A DNA stretch of 37,371 nucleotides from Mycoplasmataceae bacterium (GTDB lineage Bacteria > Bacillota_I > Bacilli_A > Mycoplasmatales > Mycoplasmoidaceae): the NCBI GenBank assembly GCA_031282725.1, contig JAITDD010000021.1, forward strand, positions 1 through 37,371, read 5' to 3'. A program made the position numbers and the translations under genes. Under the pieces are notes generated by a model. The model was not told where the DNA came from. It made no database searches and saw nothing but the letters and a program-made list of their open reading frames with translations. Positions 29,263-37,371 of the stretch are shown here, piece by piece. The number at the start of each line of letters is the position of its first letter. The stretch's first letter is position 1.

Positions 29263-32200
29263 ATGCGTTTTGGACATAAAAAAGCCCTTGTCTGTATTTC
29301 AGGTTTTGCTTTTATCTCCCTTATTTCTTTTTCTCAATTTTTTGTCTCTACTAATCCTTTAACTTCTTCTACAAACTTAAACAAAGAAAATGCTGCTAAA
29401 CCACTTGTTGGAGCTAGCGGTATAGATCCCGTAGAATACAATACTTGTGCTTTAAGTGCGATGTCTGCCAGGGACAAGGTAATTGATGGAGAAGAAAATC
29501 CAACAACAAGAACACTTGCTCGATTAGAATCTCCCACATTGGCTGGCATCACCTATCCTGTTTCTGTTAGTGAAATTGATAATATATATGGATGGTCTGC
29601 ATTTGACCCTTCCCAAAAAGAATTAAAATTCCGTAACTGTTCAGAAACGCTTGAAGATTATATACTTTACAAGCAATTAAGTCAAATAAAACCTGGTTCT
29701 GTACAATGACAAGGCGATCCAACATCAATTGCTAAACCTATCACTATGATTGATTTCAATAATGATTCACTAGTCCCAACAAATCTAAAAAAACCTGGAT
29801 TTTATAGAGATACAACTGATTTTTTAAAAGAAACTGACAATAACCTACAAGGTATTACAAAAGTGATAGTAACCGATGGAGCGGAAGATAAAGAAAATTT
29901 TCACAATTATACTTCCGATAAAACCGAATTCACTTCCGCGTTAACCGAAATCGGATATTTTTGTTTTTCTGGATTAGCTAGGATTTTCAACACTTCTTCC
30001 TTTAAATTTCACGATTACTATACTGATACAAATTTTTATAAAACCCCCGCTCCAGCTTTTGCTAATTTAGAAAGTGTTGTTTTCAAAGATGTTGATGAAT
30101 ATCTGATAGGTCATCAAGGCGATCTTGCTTATAAAATAAGAGCTAAAGTATCTTTAAAAGTAATCCATTCAGGAGCTTTTTCAGATGCGACAAAGCTTGA
30201 AACAGTTGATTTCGGTTCTTCTAATCAAATAGCTTACATTGATGAAATGGGGTGACCTTCATTAGCACAAACAGAAGATTATAAAAAAGACCCTGAAAAT
30301 ACTCCTCGACCTTATATTTCAGAAGATGGTGCTGATTATTCAGGTACTGTTGGAATATTTGAAAATGATGTCAAATTATCTAAAGTAAATCTTTATCAAC
30401 AACATTATGGTCTATACAACACCGACCCTAATAAACCCCAATACCATTCTTATCTAAAAACTATTCCTGGCAATTTTTTAAAAAACTGTAAAAGTCTGAC
30501 TTCTTTTAATGCTGATGGTCCAGATGACGCAAAAAATGCAATCTATATACCAAACTCAGTAACCTCTATTGGAAAAGAAGCTTTCAGTGGTATTAATTCT
30601 GGTATTACCAAAGTTTATTTTCCAGAGCCCAACATAGACGAAAATCAATACGGTGTTGCTTCTTGTGCTTCCGATATATTTGGTTATTCCCCTTCTCCCA
30701 TCACTGACATCTACCTTCCAGAATTAAACCCCTCCTCTAACTTTCTTCTTGGATTAGTAAACAGTGTTGATAATGCCTACAACCCAGACAAAAGCCACCA
30801 ACTTACTTTTCATGTTCCCTACAATTTTAATGAAAAACTAGAAGTTGATAAAAAAGGTTTACCTGAATATACTGCGGCTGATTCCATATATGCAAAATAT
30901 CTTCGAAATTCAATCCTTAAAACCAACATTTCTTTCGAATTCTCATCTCCTAAATCTTTCGTTATCACAGAACCTAAAAGCGGAATTAAAAAGATTTATG
31001 GGAATGCTGCCAAAGATACTTCAGCCAAAAATTATGTCTACTTCAATAATTTCGATGGAAAATGAACTGATGATAAAGCATCAAAATATGCCTGAGAAAT
31101 TTCAACCACCCCTAAAAATTCCAAATTTACTAATGAACAATTTTATCAACAATTTAGTGCAGAAGGACCTAGTAGTATCGATATAAATATAGACCCAAAT
31201 GCTAATAAGAACGATTATTATGTCTCTAAAACCGGAAGATTCTATTATTGTCCATCCTATTATGTGAAAAATAACATTACCTCCGCCAATATTTCATTAA
31301 ATTTCAAAGCTCCCGCAATAAATGGTAACCGTTCTACAACCACCTTTAAAATTCCCGTCTGGGCCGATGATCCTTCCAAAACTACAATACAGTATTTACA
31401 ATATGGTGAGACATCAACAACTACTACACCCACCGTCTCTTCGATAGTTAAAAAAATATCCTCCAACACTAGTTTTACTTCTAAATTTGATAAAGTTATT
31501 TTCAATCCTAACTATCCGACAGCAGTTTTAGATAAAGTAACTAGTGATGATCTTTTAGCAACCTTCTCTGTCACTCCTGTCGCCACTTATCTATCAGCAA
31601 AAAATGTTGAAGTACCCCTTACTTATTCTTCCTCAATAGATGGTAAAACAACAACCTACAATTTCTATCCAGTAGAAGATCAAAATTCTGTTATTTTCAC
31701 AGCTACTGTTAAATTTGTTGATGAAGTGCCTGGAGAACCTAGTACTACTCCTGCCCGTTTTGAATGTGAAGTTTTTCCTTCTGCCTCTTGCTCTTTCGCT
31801 AATGCTTGTGGGAAATATACTGTTAAATTTGTTTTAAAAAATAATATTACTCTAACAGAAAAAGCATCCGCACCTTATACAATGCAATTTTGACAAAGAA
31901 CCGGAATATATACTTCTAATACTAACAAACCAAATAATAGCGTAAGTATCACACCTTATATTGGTGTTTCAGGAGGGGGTGCATTCACTAGTGCCAACAA
32001 ATCTGCCGCTGTAACAGATACATATCATTATGCATATGTTAATGATTTTTATCCTGATTTTCCAACTAACTTTCCAAACACAAATGTAGTTCCAACAAAT
32101 ACCCCTACTTTTACCCCTCCTTCCGAACAAAAGTGAAAACCTGATAGTGCTTCCAATTATTCTACATTAAACACTTCCATTGCTACCGATCCTACTAAAG

Positions 32201-34929
32201 ATGAATTTACAGTTACATTTACATGTGTTATTAACAATGTAGCAGATGCCCCTACCGGAAACAACCCCCCAAAAATATTTGAGAATCTTAATGTCATCAT
32301 TCAAGATCAAGGTGACACAAATGTTAAGACAACAATATCCTTTAAAGTATCTATAAGCGGTTATACAGAAAATTGATCCGTTAAAAATGATGATACCAAA
32401 AACCTTGGAATCTTTTCTAGTAGTGTAGGTACATATAAAACTTCATCTTATTCCTTTCCTTTAATCTCTACTCCTTTACCCGCAACAGGAGGTGCTGATT
32501 CTATTGGTCAAATTAATTTTAAATTAGAAGATGAATTTACCACAGATGGAGATTGAAGTGTCTCTTCCGAAGATAATGCGGTTTCAAAAGACGATTTGAC
32601 TAAAGTTTTTGGTATTACTTCAGAATTTGGTACTACCCCTAACAACTATTGTTGAGTCACTATAAGTGTAAGATTAAATTGTGGATTATATATTAAAAAC
32701 CCAGGAAATCATGAATTTAAGGTTATTTTTACTCCAAAAGAAACTAACAAAGAAACCCATGCGGCCCATTTCTGACTTAACTGTTTTAAAATATCTACCC
32801 CAACTATTACTATGGTTACTCACCCTGATATTGCTAACCCCAAAAATATTTATATCGAACCAGGAACTGATCTGGTTACTGGTAATGAAAAAATAAAAGT
32901 AGCTCAGTTTATATTAACACCTAATTTTATCGATAGCGTCGTTCCTAATGCTTCCAACTATTCCTTCGATCCTGTTTGTACATTTACTTCCACTGAGTCT
33001 AATAAGTGGAGTAAAATATGTAAAATAGAAAGAACTGCCAATTCATCCAATCGATATGATGTAGTTATTGATGCTACAGAATTTAAAGGAAATGAAACAA
33101 TCCCTACGGTAACTTCCAATAGTTTTTCTTTCAATATTAATAGTTTAGAATATAGTGATGACACTGTATTTACAAAAACTAATAGTCATTCCGTCACTAT
33201 TCCTGTTCCTTCCTCCTATGGTTTCTCATCCTCTTCTGTTAATATCAACAATGTCAATATTATTCAAAATAAAGCATCTGCCCATCCTTCAGCAATAAAT
33301 TTTATCAACCCTCCTTCAAAAAAATACATTACTTCAATAAAAAAAGATGGTAAATTTTCTTCCCCTTTTTCAATTAATGCCCCAAATATGAATATATCTG
33401 ATAAACCTGATTTTTTAAACCAAGATGATGCAAAATTTGATACAGACTTTACTTACCATTATACCATTATTGGTTTGCAAAAGAAGAGTGCTGCCGATCC
33501 ATCCGAATGAGACAGCGTGTCCAAAGACCTTTTTAAAATTACAAATAAAGGGCTTGTATATTGAAACTCGGAAGATTGAGATGCTGATACTGATAACGGG
33601 GAATATCGTTTTGGTATTGGAATGTATATTGATGTAAAAAACTCTGCATATTCTTCTTCTCCAAGCTCCCACCTTGTTGCTTATGCCTCTTCTGATAACG
33701 AAGCATACAGTTTTAATACCTCTGAAAAAACTTGATCTCTAAAAGAGGGTAAAACTCCAGACTGTGATGTTATCGTTACATCTTCTTCTTCTTCCTTTTC
33801 TTATAACTTAAAAGATGAAAAAGATCGAGGTGATTACTTTATTGATAAAAATGAGAACATAAACCTTGTTTTCTGTCCAAGTGATGAAAGAACAATTACC
33901 TTTGAATTAAATATTCCTCACAATTTTAATAATCAAAATTTCTTTGAAAATGATACAAAATACACCGCTAAAATAAATGATACTAACGTTTTAAAATATG
34001 TAGACGAAATTCCTGTTCCTTCTGCCTCTGATTTAATTCCACCCACTTCCGGTCATGATGGAAAAGTTTCTTTCACTCTTAAATTCAAAATTCCTAAAAC
34101 CCCTCCTTCCCCCGCCTTTTCTTTCTCCATTGATTTTTATGTAGAACATGGTGGTTTAAATCTTCTTGTTTTTACAAGTCCGATAATTAAATGTTTCATT
34201 TCAAAAATTGATTCTATATCTGTTTCTTTCTATTACAATGATGATGGAAAAAAAGTTGCGATTAAAAATGGACAAAGTATTGATGTATCATTAGCAAACG
34301 CTGTTGACTCTTTTATCTTTCCAGAATATACTTTCAAAACAACATACACTCCTATTGACAAAACATCCAATGAAGCAGTTTGATTATTATGATTCAATCG
34401 ATTAGAATATTCTTCTATCAATAAAGTCTCTCTAAATGGAAATATTGTCGCTAATGATTTTTTACCTGAGTGATTCCAAATCGGTGTTTCTCAATACAAT
34501 ATTCACGATAACCAAATCACTGATGCGGAAAAGTTTGGACAACCTCTTCATTTAAAAACAGAACCGGTGTCAAAACACCCTGAATTTTCAAAATACTTCG
34601 GAACCTACACGATAAACACAACAACAAAATTCGATTCTTCCCAATGATACAAAGGAGACTCCTCTTTCGAGTTTAATTTTGGTATTGTCTGCTCACTTCA
34701 CCCTGTTGTTGTTTCTCATACGGGAGAGGTTATTGGAATAATTGTCGGAGTTATTGCTGCCATCGCTGTTGTTATTATTCTTTTAAAAATCATGTCTGCA
34801 AAAGCAAAAGCTAGAAAAATCTTAAAAGAAGAGGAAGAAGAGGAAAAAACTTCGTCGGGTTCATCTGGCCCAGTTTCCGCCAAATTCGGAGTCATTGAAA
34901 AAGTAAAAGAAAGCGCAACTGGATTCTAA
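29263..34929 (+). CDS. Giant surface protein with BspA-like leucine-rich repeats
   Basis: 1888 residues. A signal sequence (ALVCISGFAFISLISFSQF, about 9-27) has no lipobox. Residues about 290-480 carry BspA-type (LRR_5) repeats: VIHSGAFSDATKLETVDF, then YIPNSVTSIGKEAFSGI and ITKVYFPE, with a further degenerate unit (DIFGYSPSPITDIYLPEL). The region 500-1800 is Thr/Ser/Asn-rich with beta-strand patterns and no family I know. One helix at about 1824-1844 (GIIVGVIAAIAVVIILL) anchors the C-terminus, leaving a 44-residue charged cytosolic tail (ILKEEEEEEK). The protein should face outward. BspA-type repeats bind host matrix proteins in other bacteria, so adhesion is a fair inference. Two membrane protein genes follow at 1- and 9-base spacing. 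The frame is open only with UGA as Trp. Confidence 0.82.
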
Positions 34930-34930
34930 T

Positions 34931-36094
34931 ATGATATTACAAAACAAACTTACAAAAGAACAAAAGAAAGCCTTATTTGATAAGCATGTTCATAAAATCG
35001 ATTTAAAGAAGCACGTCCTTATCACCCACATCTTCCTTATAGCCACCACAGTTTTATGTTGAACCCTTTTAGGGATATTGTGATACACTTTATTTTTCCA
35101 ATACATTAATTTTACCAAGCCGATCAATGATGTTTCTGAACTTAGCTTAAATTTAACAGGAAAAGATTTTGGTTTTTATCATATTTCAGGATACAATAAT
35201 ATCTTCGAATTAGGTTGATTATTTTGATCTTGTTTTGGAATTTTTGTTTCCATTATCCTCCTTTTCTCTTCTTGCCTTATTCTTGATCATAACTGACATT
35301 TCCGTCTCGCTAAACACAAAATTTCCTACTTTCTTATCGTCCCTTTAATTCTTCTTTCTACTTTAACCTGAGTCACTGCTTTTTTTGCTATTCCTAAAAC
35401 CTATAATATTACTTTAAATGTAGGAGGAGTATGCACTAGTTTTGAAAATATTATCTCTAGATTTGTGATTGTAGGGAATGATAATGAAGGATGAAAATAT
35501 GATAACGTCTTCACTCCTTTAGGCTTCGCTATTTTTGTTATTTCAATCTTTATCCTTTTCTATGAAATTAAAATGACTTCTGCCTTCTTTTATGAATTGA
35601 AGACAAAATGAGGAAGTAATGTTCATTTAACAAACCACGATAAAAACAAAACATTACAACAAATATTCCATCATAAAAAAATCGTTTGTTTCTATTTCTC
35701 TTTAATTGATATCCTTATCACTCTTTTCCTTATTATAACCATTCTATCCCTCATCTTCTTCGAACCTCATGTTATAAAAATCTTCTATGATGAACAAACG
35801 CTTTTCTATATAAGAGATATTTTTATCCCCTGCATCTGTGGTATTATCCTTCTTTCTGACATCTTAGGTTTTGTTTATCTTTTATTAAGCATGAAAAACA
35901 AGGATGAAGAAAGACATAAATGAATGGATATCCTTTTAATAATCTTTGGTGGTATTTTAACAAGTGTTGCTGGAATTATTCTTTTAACGGACTTTTATTA
36001 TGCAAGAATTAGAGCTAACACCAAAAATCCTCTTCCAGATCCTTCTTCTATTCCTTCCGCTTTTCAGATAAAAAGGAAAGGAAAAAAAATATAA
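34931..36094 (+). CDS. Polytopic membrane protein, unknown family
   Basis: 387 residues with about seven hydrophobic helices (for example HIFLIATTVLCWTLLGILWY near 36, FGIFVSIILLFSSCLIL near 100, FLIVPLILLSTLTWVTAFFAI near 137, IFVISIFILFYEI near 205 and ITLFLIITILSLIFF near 260). The N-terminus is charged (NKLTKEQKKALFDKHVHKIDLKKH) and the C-terminal tail is basic. It starts one base after the stop of the giant surface protein, with no ribosome binding site, which suggests translational coupling. I do not recognise the family. It could help export or anchor its neighbour. About nine UGA Trp codons occur. Confidence 0.72.
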
Positions 36095-36103
36095 TTTTTA
36101 CTA

Positions 36104-36937
36104 ATGAAGGTCCAACTTGGGGGGTTAGTCCATATCTTATCACTTTTTATCTTTATAGGAGTAATTGTTGGAATGCATTTTCTTTTAAATGTAAAGTTTT
36201 CTAAACAAGAAAAGAAAAATATCAAAATCCAAAACTGAGTCTTATTTTCCCTCCTTTGCTTCGCTTTTATCACTGATATTTTAATCCAACCAGTTTTTAT
36301 TGCTCAAATTCCTATATTCTCAGAAAAATGATGAAATAAAATGTTTCGAACAAATATATGTTCGATTTCCGTTATCCTTTTCCCTTGTGTCTTTTTTACA
36401 AAATCTCGTTTTTTTAAAAACTGTATGATCTTTATTGGTATTATCTCAGGTATCGCTGCCTTTATTTTTCCAGAAGAGGTAAGAAATGAGTACGTTAGTT
36501 GGTTTGTAATTCGCTTTTATTGAAATCACTTGATCATTGCCATGGTTCCTATTTTAATGCTTAGTTTGAATCTTTACAAAATTAGTTACAAAGACTTATA
36601 CAAACCAGTTCCCCCTTTCCTTTTCTTCTCCTTTTACCAATGTTACATAATCTTCAATCAGGGAATAAATGTTTATCTAGGTTTCCATTCAAAGATCGAT
36701 TATGCGAACAATAGTTTAGAGTTTAATAGTGATGAGTTTGCTCCTGTATTTGATTGGTTAACGCCTCCTTTTATGAGAAATATCCCAATTCTCTCTACAA
36801 TAATTCCATTAGCTTTTTTTATGACAATCTTTTCTTCCATCATTATTACCGTTTTCTTATTTTCTAAAAAACAATTCAAGTTTCAAAAAAATTGGAAATG
36901 ACCTAGAACGGTAAAAACTGTTTCTAAAAATAAATAA
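36104..36937 (+). CDS. YwaF/TIGR02206-type integral membrane protein
   Basis: 277 residues with six or seven hydrophobic segments. The pattern WNHLIIAMVPILMLSLNLYKISYKDLYKPV, then PFLFFSFYQCYIIFNQGINVYLGFHS, resembles the TIGR02206/YwaF membrane family, common in Firmicutes and Mollicutes and of unknown function. The start ATG at 36104 follows TATAAT (36090-36095) by 8 nt; this box overlaps the upstream stop, so the gene may be made from its own leaderless transcript as well as from the operon. The gene ends 10 bases before the convergent tRNA. The family call is by pattern only. Confidence 0.65.

Positions 36938-37371
<434 letters not shown>

Noticed and set aside
29263-34929. Several separate hypothetical genes in the surface protein region
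   Set aside because: All pieces share one frame interrupted by UGA only, between a signal peptide and a C-terminal anchor.

Overview
The window is a stretch of a low-GC Mollicute (Mycoplasma-type) chromosome. The main evidence is the genetic code: UGA has to be read as tryptophan. In almost every large gene here (PP2C, kinase, permease, OppA, OppB, OppC, the giant surface protein) a UGA falls at a conserved or structurally sensible Trp position, and reading it as stop would break the gene into pieces. Other support is the small intergenic gaps, the lipoproteins, a tmRNA with a long tag, a serine/threonine kinase/phosphatase pair, and a pair of a giant FtsX-type permease and an ATPase resembling MG468/MG467 of M. 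genitalium. The species cannot be fixed from sequence alone.

Layout. 1-113: end of an IS3-like element on the minus strand. 144-4260: an overlapping four-gene operon of two RlmN-type radical SAM genes, a PP2C phosphatase and a membrane-anchored Ser/Thr kinase. 4313-4930: an isolated minus-strand rplD (L4), detached from the usual S10 operon. 5060-11136: a 1656-residue FtsX/MacB-type permease and its ATPase. 11137-15800: a plastic, partly decayed region built around tmRNA (12317-12717). It holds one intact and two broken genes with different N-terminal domains and a charged coiled-coil C-terminus, a truncated IS1634-like transposase, repeated flanks and a possible remnant of a second ssrA 3' end. 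15812-19978: two large soluble proteins of unknown function and a small membrane protein. 20000-29229: a lipoprotein followed by an OppA-B-C-D-F peptide importer. 29263-36937: a 1888-residue surface protein with BspA-like leucine-rich repeats and two polytopic membrane proteins, one of the YwaF/TIGR02206 type. 36948-37371: a tRNA-Gln(CUG), and dnaK (start only) behind a CIRCE-like operator.

Two patterns tie the window together. First, nearly every transcription unit starts with TATAAT (or one mismatch) followed 6-13 nt later by the start codon, or by the first base of the RNA gene. There is little or no room for a leader, so many of these mRNAs are probably leaderless. Clear Shine-Dalgarno sequences (AAAGGAG, AGGAGG) appear mainly at genes inside the opp operon. 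Second, the tmRNA neighbourhood looks like a site of repeated duplication and shuffling: a promoter and 3' tail are reused in front of or behind different toxin-like N-terminal domains. The toxin-like assignment is inference from short motifs only.
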